A DNA stretch of 57,003 nucleotides from an uncultured Bariatricus sp. Lineage in GTDB: Bacteria; Bacillota; Clostridia; Lachnospirales; Lachnospiraceae. Position 1 is the stretch's first letter. Each line of letters begins with the position of its first letter. Shown here in pieces: positions 25,734 through 34,135 of the stretch. Below the pieces are notes generated by a model. The model was not told the DNA's origin. It saw nothing but the letters and a program-made list of their open reading frames with translations, and did not search any database. Where the stretch lies: contig CAKRFP010000015.1 of the NCBI GenBank assembly GCA_934320645.1, positions 1-57,003 of the forward strand, in the 5' to 3' direction. Made by a program: the position numbers and the translations under genes.

Positions 25734-26723
25734 ATGGCGATTACAGTAAATCAAATTGCAGAACAATGCGGGGTTTCAAGAACGACGGTGTTACGTGCAC
25801 TAAATGGTGGCAGTGTCTCAAAAGAAACAAAAGAAAAAATCCTGCAGGTTGCAAAAGAAAATAATTATCGTCCCAATCTTCTGGCACGGAGTTTGAATCA
25901 TGGCAGAACAATGTCCCTTGGTGTTGTGACAATCAATATTGAGAATATGTACTTTGTACAGTCGTTGAATACGATTAACAAAGAGGCAGACAAAAGAGGT
26001 TATTTTACGAATATTGTTGTCTGTGACGAGAGCCTGGAATGGGAAAGAAAACTGATACAGGGGCTTGCAGAGAGGCAGATGGAAGGTATACTGATCAATC
26101 CGATCAATAAAGGAAAAGAATTTGAAGAATTTCTTTTATCATTACACATCCCGATCGTATGTATTGGGAACCAGGTGTCCGGGAAGATTACTACGGTACA
26201 GGTGAATGAGATGGCAGCAGCGATGGATGCGGTAGAACTTATTGTATCAAAAGGATATAAGAAAATTGTATTTGTCTGCCCGCCTCTGGAGATGGAAGAA
26301 ACACAGAATATTTATGTACATAAGCAGAGAGAAAAAGGCTTTAAAGCTGCAATGGCGATTCACCCGGAACTGAAAATGAAAATGATTGGGAAAACAGAGT
26401 TTCTCCCGGAGGTTGAACGAATCTGTACAAGAGGATTGCATGAAAAGACTGCTTTTTTGTGTTCGGGTGACAGCTATGCTTTGTCTATTATGCAATGGGG
26501 CACAAAAAAAGGTCTGATGATACCAAAGGATTTCGGATTAATGGGGTTTGACGATATCAGCCTTTTGCAGTATATCACGCCGAAACTGACAACTGTTTCA
26601 ACAAATCTGGAAGGTGTTGCATCAACGGCGGTTGTGGAACTGATCCAGCAGATTGATTCAAAAGAATACTCGCCAAAATCTATTTATCTGAATTATCATA
26701 TTCTCGACCGGGACACATTGTAA
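25734..26723 (+). CDS. LacI family transcriptional regulator
   Basis: A 329-residue repressor. The helix-turn-helix is VNQIAEQCGVSRTTVLRALNGGSVSKETKEKI at residues 5-36, followed by the hinge YRPNLLARSLNHGRT. The periplasmic-binding-like ligand domain runs to the end and includes GFDDISLLQYITPKLTTV. Genomic position between GH51 and GH43 suggests an arabinose or arabino-oligosaccharide effector and control of this island, probably through the GTACACGTGTAC sites; this is inference. GGGGGTG lies before the ATG. Confidence 0.92.
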   Translation: MAITVNQIAEQCGVSRTTVLRALNGGSVSKETKEKILQVAKENNYRPNLLARSLNHGRTMSLGVVTINIENMYFVQSLNTINKEADKRGYFTNIVVCDESLEWERKLIQGLAERQMEGILINPINKGKEFEEFLLSLHIPIVCIGNQVSGKITTVQVNEMAAAMDAVELIVSKGYKKIVFVCPPLEMEETQNIYVHKQREKGFKAAMAIHPELKMKMIGKTEFLPEVERICTRGLHEKTAFLCSGDSYALSIMQWGTKKGLMIPKDFGLMGFDDISLLQYITPKLTTVSTNLEGVASTAVVELIQQIDSKEYSPKSIYLNYHILDRDTL

Positions 26724-26863
26724 GGTTTCTTCTATATCTTCTGTATTTTGAAATAATGTGAAGTAAGATCGCGAACATTGCAAGGCAATAGAGCAATCAG
26801 AAGCAACGGTGAGTTGCAAAAAAATTTTTGACACTTGCAGTGAAAAGATAAGAGGATACGATT

Positions 26864-27832
26864 ATGGATAAAACAAATTACAGACAAACAGAATACAATA
26901 AACCATTTATTATACAGCGGGCAGATCCTTATGTTTACAGACATTCCGATGGAACCTATTGGTTTACTGCATCTGTACCGGAATATGACCGTATTGTACT
27001 TCGCAAAAGCAATACGGTCGACGGATTGGCACAGGCAGAAGAAGTAACCATATGGAGAAAGCATGAAAACGGAATTATGAGTGTGCACATTTGGGCACCG
27101 GAAATTCATTATGTGGATAATAAATGGTTTATTTATTTTGCAGGTGGAGATATTGAGGATATTTGGGCAATCAGACCGTATGTGCTGATGTGTGAAGGCG
27201 ACGATCCATTGAAAGATCCGTGGAAAGAGATGGGAATGTTAAAGCGAAAAGACGCGTTTTCATTCCAGGACTTTTCTTTGGATATGACCGTGTTTGAAAA
27301 TATGGGACAATGGTACTGCGTATGGGCAGAAAAAGTTAGTGTTGGAAAGAAGATTTCCAATTTATACATTGCCAGAATGGATTCACCAACAAGTCTTGCG
27401 ACAGAACAGGTTCTTCTGACTTCACCGGATTATGACTGGGAAAGAGTGGATTTCTGGGTAAATGAAGGACCGGCAGTTGTACATCATGATGGGAAAATAT
27501 ATCTGACTTATTCGGCAAGTGCTACAGGAGAATGCTATTGTATGGGAATGCTCAGCATAGAAGAGACAGAAGACCTGCTGAATCCAAGGGCTTGGAAAAA
27601 AGAACGATATCCGGTCTTAAAAACAGATGCAGAAAGAGGAATCTACGGGCCGGGACATAATTCTTTTGTAAAGTCGGAGGATGGAAAAGAAGATATTATG
27701 ATCTATCATGCAAGACCATACGATGAAATAATCGGAGATCCACTGTATGATCCCAACAGACATGCTTACCGCATGCGCATAAAATGGAATGAACAGGGAA
27801 GACCTGTGTTTGATTACTGTAACAATTACTAA
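26864..27832 (+). CDS. Glycoside hydrolase family 43
   Basis: A 322-residue five-bladed beta-propeller hydrolase. The general base is D21 (RADPYV), the pKa-tuning aspartate D140 (SLDMTVF) and the acid E201 (VNEGPAV). GH43 members cleave alpha-arabinofuranosides or beta-xylosides; with GH51 alongside, arabino-oligosaccharides are the likely substrate. No signal peptide. AAGAGGA lies ahead of the ATG. A TTGACA at 26829 has no good -10 partner, so it may depend on read-through from the LacI gene 140 nt upstream. A 15-bp hairpin follows the stop. Confidence 0.9.
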   Translation: MDKTNYRQTEYNKPFIIQRADPYVYRHSDGTYWFTASVPEYDRIVLRKSNTVDGLAQAEEVTIWRKHENGIMSVHIWAPEIHYVDNKWFIYFAGGDIEDIWAIRPYVLMCEGDDPLKDPWKEMGMLKRKDAFSFQDFSLDMTVFENMGQWYCVWAEKVSVGKKISNLYIARMDSPTSLATEQVLLTSPDYDWERVDFWVNEGPAVVHHDGKIYLTYSASATGECYCMGMLSIEETEDLLNPRAWKKERYPVLKTDAERGIYGPGHNSFVKSEDGKEDIMIYHARPYDEIIGDPLYDPNRHAYRMRIKWNEQGRPVFDYCNNY

Positions 27833-27849
27833 ATGCTGAAACAATTAGA

Positions 27850-27890
27850 GGACTCAGAAATTTGGGAGAGTGATTCAAATTTCTGAGTCC
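27850..27890 (+). terminator. Perfect 15-bp hairpin after the GH43 gene
   Basis: GGACTCAGAAATTTG (27850-27864) pairs fully with 27876-27890 around an 11-nt loop. Downstream bases are only moderately T-rich (CTTGCTATTTG), so termination may be partial. It also marks the edge where the following nuclease remnant begins. Confidence 0.55.
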
Positions 27891-28598
27891 CTTGCTATTT
27901 GCGGTTGTGATATTAATATATTGCTTTTTTCGGAATATTTGCTAATTGAAGACGGACTGGGACCATGTTATAATCAGGCAACAAGATGTGGAGAAAAAGG
28001 AAAGAGTTTTACATATAAAGATGTCAAGAACGTATATACAATCGTGTTATTTGAAAAAAGTGAGAAAAAATATCATGATTTTTCAGAGCAGATTTATGTC
28101 CATCATATGGAGCAGAAAAGTGATACCGGAATCCAGGCAGATCTGCTTCAGAAATACACGTTTATATGCCTTGACATCTTCCGGGATGTCATTCAAAATA
28201 AAGATGGAGAGATTGAGAATAATCTGGAAAAATGGTTATTATTTCTAAGTGAAGATAATCCGGAGAGAATCATGCAGCTAGTCGAAAAAGTACCGGAGTT
28301 TAAGGCTCTTTATGAAGAAGTATATACCATGTGCCAGAATGTGGAGAGGATGATGGAAATGTTCTCAAAAGAGCTGGAGATATTGGATAAAAATACAGTA
28401 CGGTATATGATCGATGAGATGCAGGAAGAGCTTGAAGGGCAAAAGAAAGAAATCAAAGGACAGCAAAAAAAACTTGAAGATCAAAGCAGGATCATCCATG
28501 AAGATGCAAAGCGTATAGAAGAAATGAATCAACTTCTTAAAAAAAGAGAAGAAAAGATTCAGGAACTGATGGAGCAGTTGGAAAAGTCATCCAGATAA
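27870..28598 (+). pseudogene. N-terminally truncated PD-(D/E)XK nuclease family transposase (Rpn-like) remnant
   Basis: An open frame of 242 codons. The part after about residue 50 resembles the C-terminal half of Rpn/PDDEXK-type transposase proteins common in Lachnospiraceae: KNVYTIVLFEKSEKKYHDF, SDTGIQADLLQKYTFICLDIF, then KWLLFLSEDNPERI and NTVRYMIDEMQEEL, ending in a coiled coil rich in K/E/Q. The expected N-terminal catalytic PD-(D/E)XK core is missing: the frame starts at a GTG inside the hairpin at 27850-27890 with no ribosome site. It is probably a dead fragment; a functional short protein cannot be ruled out. Confidence 0.55.
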
Positions 28599-28635
28599 GA
28601 GAAGGGCGTATTGGTTGCTGGCTATAATAAAGGGG

Positions 28636-28716
28636 AATACCGCCGCATTGGAAATGAAATCTAATGCGGCGGTATTTTTGTGTTAGAAATCAATAAGGTT
28701 GTGACACCAACACACC
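28636..28716. repeat. Structured 81-nt element, copy B
   Basis: Second copy of the element at 20601-20681. Stem 1 pairs 28638-28649 with 28663-28674 (12 bp, perfect) and runs into TTTTT. Stem 2 pairs TGTGTT (28679-28684) with AACACA (28709-28714). All seven differences from copy A are transitions; four form two compensatory pairs, one removes a wobble, and two are in the loop. Here it follows the nuclease remnant and precedes the large palindrome upstream of dnaE. Confidence 0.7.
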
Positions 28717-28745
28717 CCCAGAAAATCATTCGATACCGTTGAACA

Positions 28746-28903
28746 GGCGGATTCCCAAATCTATGTACTCCGGTTCCCTTCGAGGCAATGGAGATGAAAC
28801 CCAGGAATCGTGGAAGCCTTTGCTGAACACGATTCCCGCTTTCAGGGGTTCATCGGAATGTTTTGCCGAGGGGAACCGGAGTACATAGATTTGGAAATCC
28901 GCC
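28746..28903. repeat. 158-nt imperfect palindrome upstream of dnaE
   Basis: Outer arms 28746-28778 and 28871-28903 are inverted copies, 32 of 33 matching. Inside, 28793-28812 pairs with 28828-28854 with a 7-nt bulge, and GGCAA/TTGCC also pair, leaving a loop of about 15 nt. Both strands of the arms encode the same short peptide (REPEYIDL), which produces spurious frames. No target-site duplication is seen. Candidates: miniature inverted-repeat element, or a large RNA hairpin in the dnaE leader. Confidence 0.65.
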
Positions 28904-28993
28904 GCCCACCAACCAACAAAATTTTCCTCCACCAGTTGGAAATCCCCCGCATTTCTGCTAGAATGGAACACAGAGAAAAGGAGCGAACACAAT
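28904..28993. other. Short dnaE leader
   Basis: Between the palindrome and dnaE. It contains AAAAGGAG (about 10 nt before the dnaE ATG) and no other gene. No convincing -35/-10 pair was found, so the dnaE promoter is unplaced. Confidence 0.4.
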
Positions 28994-31900
28994 ATGAATT
29001 TTGCGCATTTGCACGTCCACACGGAATACAGCCTTCTGGACGGTTCGAATAAAATTAAAGAATATGTTGCCAGAGTCAAAGAACTGGGGATGACAGCGGC
29101 TGCGATCACAGACCACGGTGTCATGTATGGCGTCATTGACTTCTACAGAGCCGCAAGGGCGGCAGGAATCAATCCAGTGCTGGGATGTGAAGTTTATGTG
29201 GCCCCGGGATCCAGATTCGACAAAACGGCCGTAGGACGCGATGAGGACCGATATTATCACCTGGTACTTCTTGCCGAGAATAATACGGGCTACGCCAATC
29301 TGATGAAGATCGTGTCACGTGCATTTACGGAAGGTTACTATTATAAGCCAAGAGTAGATTATGAACTTCTGGAGACCTATCACGAAGGAATCATTGCCCT
29401 CAGTGCATGTCTTGCCGGAGAGGTACAGAGAAACCTGGCGAGAGGGATGTATGAAGAAGGAAAAAAAGCTGCGCTTCATTATGAACAGATTTTTGGGAAA
29501 GGCAACTTTTTCCTGGAACTGCAGGATCATGGGATCCCGGAACAGCGCACCGTTAACCAGCAGTTGATGCGTCTGTCGCAGGAGATCGGAATCGACCTTG
29601 TGGCGACAAATGACGTGCATTATACTTACGCAGAAGATGAAAAGCCACATGATATCCTGCTTTGCCTTCAGACAGGGAAAAAGCTCGCAGACGAGGATCG
29701 GATGCGCTATGAAGGCGGACAGTACTACGTGAAGTCCAAAGAAGAGATGGCAGCACTTTTCCCATATGCACCGGAGGCGCTGGAAAATACACAGAAGATT
29801 GCAGACAGATGCCATGTAGAGATTGAATTTGGTGTGACAAAGCTTCCGAAATTCGATGTGCCGGAAGGATTTACCTCATGGGAATATTTGAATAAGCTCT
29901 GTTTTGACGGACTAAAAAGACGATATGGAGAAGACCCGGATCCAGCCCTTGTGGAGCGCCTGAATTATGAATTGGGCGTTATCAAAAGCATGGGTTATGT
30001 GGATTACTTCCTTATTGTATGGGATTTCATTCATTTTGCAAAAAGCAACGGAATCATGGTTGGACCTGGGCGTGGATCTGCGGCGGGAAGCATTGTGGCG
30101 TATACACTTGCGATCACCAATATCGATCCGATCCGGTATCAGCTGCTGTTCGAGCGTTTTCTGAATCCGGAACGTGTGTCCATGCCCGATATCGATGTGG
30201 ACTTCTGCTTTGAAAGAAGGCAGGAAGTCATTGATTATGTTGTGCGTAAATACGGCAAAGACCGGGTAGTGCAGATCGTAACCTTTGGTACACTGCAGGC
30301 ACGCGGGGTGCTGCGGGATGTGGGAAGAGTTATGGATCTTCCGTATGCTTTTGTGGATTCAATTGCAAAGATGATTCCGAAAGAACTGAATATTACACTG
30401 GATAAATCCCTGAAGATGAACCATGAGCTGAAGAAGCTCTATGATGAAGACCCACAGGTAAAAGAGCTGATCGATATGTCAAAGAGACTGGAAGGTCTGC
30501 CACGGCATACATCTATGCATGCCGCGGGAGTCGTGATCAGCCAGAAGGATGTGGATGAATATGTTCCGCTGGCACTTGGAGCGGACAACAATGTAGTCAC
30601 ACAGTTTACCATGACCACGCTGGAAGAACTGGGACTTCTGAAAATGGATTTCCTTGGGCTTCGTACCCTGACCGTCATCCAGGATGCGATCAGACTGGTT
30701 GAAAAAAGTACCGGTGTGAAGCTGGTAACAGAAAAATTAAATTATAATGATAAAGCAGTGCTTGACTATATCGGAACCGGAAAGACGGACGGTATTTTCC
30801 AGATAGAAAGTGCAGGGATGAAGAGCTTCATGAAGGAACTTCGTCCACAGAGTCTGGAAGATATTATCGCCGGAATTTCTCTTTACCGGCCAGGTCCGAT
30901 GGATTTCATTCCACAGTATATCAAAGGAAAGAACCATCCGGAGCTGATTACTTACGAATGCCCGCAGTTAAAGCCGATCCTGGCACCGACCTATGGCTGC
31001 ATTGTATACCAGGAACAGGTTATGCAGATCGTGCGTGACCTTGCCGGATATTCACTTGGGCGAAGCGACCTTGTACGCCGTGCCATGAGTAAGAAAAAGG
31101 GCGACGTGATGCAGAGAGAGCGTCAGAATTTTGTATATGGTAATGAAGAAGAAGGCATTCCGGGCTGTGTCAAAAATGGAATCGATGAAAAGGTTGCGAA
31201 TAAGATCTATGATGAAATGATCGATTTTGCAAAGTATGCGTTCAACAAATCACATGCGGCAGCGTATGCGGTTGTCTCATACCAGACAGCGTATCTGAAA
31301 TATTATTATCCGGTAGAATATATGGCAGCGCTTATGACTTCTGTCATCGACAATCCGGGAAAGGTTGCCGAATACATTTACACTTGCCGACAGATGGGAA
31401 TTTCTATCCTGCCGCCGGATATCAATCGTGGGGTTGGTGATTTTTCCGTAGATAACGGTAATATCCGTTACGGACTTGCGGCGATCAAGGGGGTTGGAAG
31501 ACCGGTGATTGAGCAGATCATCCGGGACAGAGAAGAGCATGGCACGTTTCGTGATCTGAAGGATTTTCTGGAACGGCTTTCCGGTAAGGAAGTCAATAAA
31601 CGTGCGGTAGAAAACTTTATCAAATCCGGCGCATTTGACAGTCTGAAAGGGACCAGAAAGCAGTTTATGATCATTTATGTACAGATCATGGATCAGGTAG
31701 CACAGAACAAGAAAAATTCGCTTGCCGGACAGATGTCGCTCTTTGATATTGTAGATGACGAACAGAAAAAAGAATTTGAGGTTACGCTTCCGGATGTGGG
31801 AGAATACCAGAAGGAAACGATGCTTGCATTTGAAAAAGAAGTACTCGGCGTGTATATCAGCGGACATCCATTGGAAGAATATGAAGAGAAATGGTGCAAG

Positions 31901-32473
31901 AGTATTTCCGCAACGACATTGGATTTTCAGCTTGATGAAGAGACCGGACGGACAAAAGTGCGTGACGGGGCAAGGGAGATCATCGGTGGTATGATCACAT
32001 CAAAGACGATCAAATACACAAAGAAGAACCAGACGATGGCATTTATTACCGTAGAGGATCTTCTTGGAACGGTAGAGGTTGTCATTTTCCCGCAGAGCTA
32101 TGAGAAGAGCCAGCAGTATCTGCAGGAGGACAGCAAGGTATTTGTGCGCGGACGCGTATCGGAAGAGGACGATAATGCAAGTAAGCTGATCTGTGAGGAA
32201 GTAATTCCGTTTGAGATGACGAAAAAAGAACTGTGGATCCAGTATGCAGACAAACAGAGTTACCTTCAAGATGAGCAGAATCTGTTCCGGATGCTCGCGG
32301 AAAGTGAGGGTGAAGACCAGGTTGTAATCTTCTGCAAAGCGGAGCGGGCGGTAAAAAGATTGCCTAAAAACGCAAATATCCAGGTAGAACCTGGGATTTT
32401 GAGCAGATTGACGAATTATTTCGGAGAAGATTGTGTAAAAGTAATAGAAAAACCCATTGAAATGAAGGGGTGA
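28994..32473 (+). CDS. dnaE: DNA polymerase III subunit alpha
   Basis: A 1159-residue replicative or repair polymerase of the DnaE class. The N-terminal PHP domain starts HLHVHTEYSLLDGSNK; the palm catalytic aspartates are in PDIDVDF at D401 and D403; the fingers and HhH regions follow (ARGVLRDVGRV, SLYRPGPMDFIP). The OB domain lies near residues 985-1060 (IIGGMITSKTIKYTKKNQTMAFITVEDLLGTVEVVIFP). Length is typical. It is followed 85 nt later by pfkA, a common order in Firmicutes. Confidence 0.96.
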   Translation: MNFAHLHVHTEYSLLDGSNKIKEYVARVKELGMTAAAITDHGVMYGVIDFYRAARAAGINPVLGCEVYVAPGSRFDKTAVGRDEDRYYHLVLLAENNTGYANLMKIVSRAFTEGYYYKPRVDYELLETYHEGIIALSACLAGEVQRNLARGMYEEGKKAALHYEQIFGKGNFFLELQDHGIPEQRTVNQQLMRLSQEIGIDLVATNDVHYTYAEDEKPHDILLCLQTGKKLADEDRMRYEGGQYYVKSKEEMAALFPYAPEALENTQKIADRCHVEIEFGVTKLPKFDVPEGFTSWEYLNKLCFDGLKRRYGEDPDPALVERLNYELGVIKSMGYVDYFLIVWDFIHFAKSNGIMVGPGRGSAAGSIVAYTLAITNIDPIRYQLLFERFLNPERVSMPDIDVDFCFERRQEVIDYVVRKYGKDRVVQIVTFGTLQARGVLRDVGRVMDLPYAFVDSIAKMIPKELNITLDKSLKMNHELKKLYDEDPQVKELIDMSKRLEGLPRHTSMHAAGVVISQKDVDEYVPLALGADNNVVTQFTMTTLEELGLLKMDFLGLRTLTVIQDAIRLVEKSTGVKLVTEKLNYNDKAVLDYIGTGKTDGIFQIESAGMKSFMKELRPQSLEDIIAGISLYRPGPMDFIPQYIKGKNHPELITYECPQLKPILAPTYGCIVYQEQVMQIVRDLAGYSLGRSDLVRRAMSKKKGDVMQRERQNFVYGNEEEGIPGCVKNGIDEKVANKIYDEMIDFAKYAFNKSHAAAYAVVSYQTAYLKYYYPVEYMAALMTSVIDNPGKVAEYIYTCRQMGISILPPDINRGVGDFSVDNGNIRYGLAAIKGVGRPVIEQIIRDREEHGTFRDLKDFLERLSGKEVNKRAVENFIKSGAFDSLKGTRKQFMIIYVQIMDQVAQNKKNSLAGQMSLFDIVDDEQKKEFEVTLPDVGEYQKETMLAFEKEVLGVYISGHPLEEYEEKWCKSISATTLDFQLDEETGRTKVRDGAREIIGGMITSKTIKYTKKNQTMAFITVEDLLGTVEVVIFPQSYEKSQQYLQEDSKVFVRGRVSEEDDNASKLICEEVIPFEMTKKELWIQYADKQSYLQDEQNLFRMLAESEGEDQVVIFCKAERAVKRLPKNANIQVEPGILSRLTNYFGEDCVKVIEKPIEMKG

Positions 32474-32558
32474 ATATTATACAATAACGTGTGAATTGAG
32501 ATAAATTAAGCAAAAGGATAGTAAAGTTACAAAGTAGAAGAGACGGAGGAGACATATC

Positions 32559-33536
32559 ATGGCAGAAAAAGTAATCAGAACTATCGGCGTATTGACCAGT
32601 GGTGGAGACGCACCGGGAATGAACGCTGCAATCCGTGCAGTTGTAAGAACCGCATTGGGCAAAGGACTGAAGGTAAGAGGAATCAGAAGAGGTTATTCAG
32701 GACTTCTTAACGAGGAAATTATTGATTTAAGTGCCAGAGATGTATCAGACACAATCCAGAGAGGTGGAACCATTCTTCTGACAGCACGTTGTGAAGAGAT
32801 GCGTACACCGGAAGGACAGCAGAAAGCAGCAGCAATCTGTAAGAAATATGGAATTGACGGTCTGGTAGTTATCGGAGGAGACGGTTCATTCAAGGGTGCA
32901 CAGAAATTATCTGATCTTGGAGTAAATACCATCGGACTTCCGGGAACGATCGACCTTGATATCGCATGTACAGAATACACGATCGGATTCGATACAGCGG
33001 TTAATACAGCGATGGAAGCAATCGACAAAGTACGTGATACATCTACATCTCATGAAAGATGCAGTATCATCGAGGTTATGGGACGTGACGCAGGATACCT
33101 TGCACTGTGGTGTGGTATTGCCAACGGAGCAGAGAAGATCCTTCTCCCAGAGGAACATGACTACGATGAAGCAAAGATCATTGCAGACATCAAAGAAAGC
33201 AGAAAACACGGTAAAAAGCATTACATCATCATCAATGCTGAGGGTATCGGTGATTCGATGAATATGGCAAAGAGAATCGAGAAAGAGACTGGTATGGAGA
33301 CCCGTGCTACAATTCTTGGTCACATGCAGCGTGGTGGAAGCCCGACAGCAAAAGACAGAGTTTACGCATCTATCATGGGAGCTCTTGCAGTCGATCTTCT
33401 TCTTGAAGGAAAGACAAACCGTGTAGTAGGATACAAACATGGCGAGTATATCGATTTTGATATCAATGAAGCTCTGGCAATGCAGAAAGGTATTCCGGAG
33501 TACCAGTACGATATCGCAAAAGGACTTGCCATCTAA
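32559..33536 (+). CDS. pfkA: ATP-dependent 6-phosphofructokinase
   Basis: A 325-residue enzyme that converts fructose-6-phosphate to fructose-1,6-bisphosphate in glycolysis. Seen: GVLTSGGDAPGMNAAIR at the N-terminus and GGDGSFKGA with G109, which marks ATP rather than pyrophosphate use. The active-site loop is PGTIDLDI, with catalytic D132 and D134. The residue between them is Leu where E. coli has Asn. GGAGGAG precedes the ATG. Downstream of dnaE; the following DUF1934 gene is 15 nt away. Confidence 0.95.
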   Translation: MAEKVIRTIGVLTSGGDAPGMNAAIRAVVRTALGKGLKVRGIRRGYSGLLNEEIIDLSARDVSDTIQRGGTILLTARCEEMRTPEGQQKAAAICKKYGIDGLVVIGGDGSFKGAQKLSDLGVNTIGLPGTIDLDIACTEYTIGFDTAVNTAMEAIDKVRDTSTSHERCSIIEVMGRDAGYLALWCGIANGAEKILLPEEHDYDEAKIIADIKESRKHGKKHYIIINAEGIGDSMNMAKRIEKETGMETRATILGHMQRGGSPTAKDRVYASIMGALAVDLLLEGKTNRVVGYKHGEYIDFDINEALAMQKGIPEYQYDIAKGLAI

Positions 33537-33551
33537 TAACAGACAGATTGG

Positions 33552-34034
33552 ATGACGTGTATGACACAGGATGTATTATTGACGATTTCCGGATTGCATG
33601 ATATGGCATTTGCAGATCCGGAAGAAAATGAAGAGAATGAGCCAATCGAAGTGATCACTCCGGCGAGCTATTACTGGAAGAACGGAAAGCATTATATTCT
33701 TTATGATGAAGTAATGGAAGGGATTCCGGGGGTGGTTAAGAATAAGATCAAGATCACCGGTGAAGATTCGATGGAGATCATGAAGAGCGGGATTACGAAT
33801 GCACATATGGTATTCGAGAAGAATCAGATGAATGTTACTTATTATGATACACCGTATGGGCAGCTTCATGTTGGAATTCATACACGGAAGCTGGATGTGA
33901 ATGTGGATGATGAGCGAATTGATATTGCTGTGGAGTATGGGCTTGATGTGAATCATGAAGCGACGGCAGACTGCCGGATCGCAATGAGCATAAGACCGAA
34001 AGCACAGGCAGAGGAAGCAATTTCAGGAAAATAA
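33552..34034 (+). CDS. DUF1934 family protein
   Basis: About 160 residues forming a small beta-barrel protein of the DUF1934 (YwiB) type: an N-terminal strand VLLTISGLHD, KHYILYDEVMEG, TPYGQLHVGIHTRKLDV and DIAVEYGLDVNHEATADCRIAMSI. It is cytosolic, with calycin-like topology; function unknown. The start is unclear: ATGs at 33552 and 33561 both lack a strong ribosome site. Translation may couple to pfkA 15 nt upstream. It ends at a strong terminator. Confidence 0.85.
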   Translation: MTCMTQDVLLTISGLHDMAFADPEENEENEPIEVITPASYYWKNGKHYILYDEVMEGIPGVVKNKIKITGEDSMEIMKSGITNAHMVFEKNQMNVTYYDTPYGQLHVGIHTRKLDVNVDDERIDIAVEYGLDVNHEATADCRIAMSIRPKAQAEEAISGK

Positions 34035-34040
34035 AACAAA

Positions 34041-34084
34041 AAGGGTAAATGATTCAATCGGCTCAGAATCATTTACCCTTTTTT
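34041..34084 (+). terminator. Rho-independent terminator after the DUF1934 gene
   Basis: A 15-bp perfect stem (AAGGGTAAATGATTC with 34066-34080), a 10-nt loop, and TTTTTT at the end. It closes the dnaE-pfkA-DUF1934 run. Confidence 0.9.
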
Positions 34085-34100
34085 CATTATGGGGAATAAA

Positions 34101-34131
34101 AAAGAACGTGCCTTATGGCACGTTCCTTTTT
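34101..34131 (-). terminator. Rho-independent terminator of the minus-strand membrane protein gene
   Basis: GAACGTGCC and GGCACGTTC pair perfectly around four bases; on the minus strand the stem is followed by TTTTTT. The gene stops 5 nt before it. A T-run on the plus side makes it usable in both directions. Confidence 0.88.
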
Positions 34132-34135
34132 ATGC

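Noticed and set aside
26829..26834. TTGACA before the GH43 gene as promoter
   Set aside because: No acceptable -10 box at 16-18 nt, so it was not listed.
26864..27832. GH43 gene considered as a secreted enzyme
   Set aside because: The N-terminus is polar with no signal peptide or lipobox, so a cytosolic location is preferred.
28726..29136. Overlapping frames on both strands (136 and 80 codons) in the dnaE upstream region
   Set aside because: Both contain the same REPEYIDL peptide because they are translations of the two arms of the palindrome. They also run into dnaE. The DNA structure explains them.
32942..32965. Unusual TIDLD loop in phosphofructokinase
   Set aside because: The residue between the two catalytic aspartates is Leu, not Asn as in E. 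coli, but both aspartates remain and I recall the same loop in related Clostridia, so it is probably a lineage trait.
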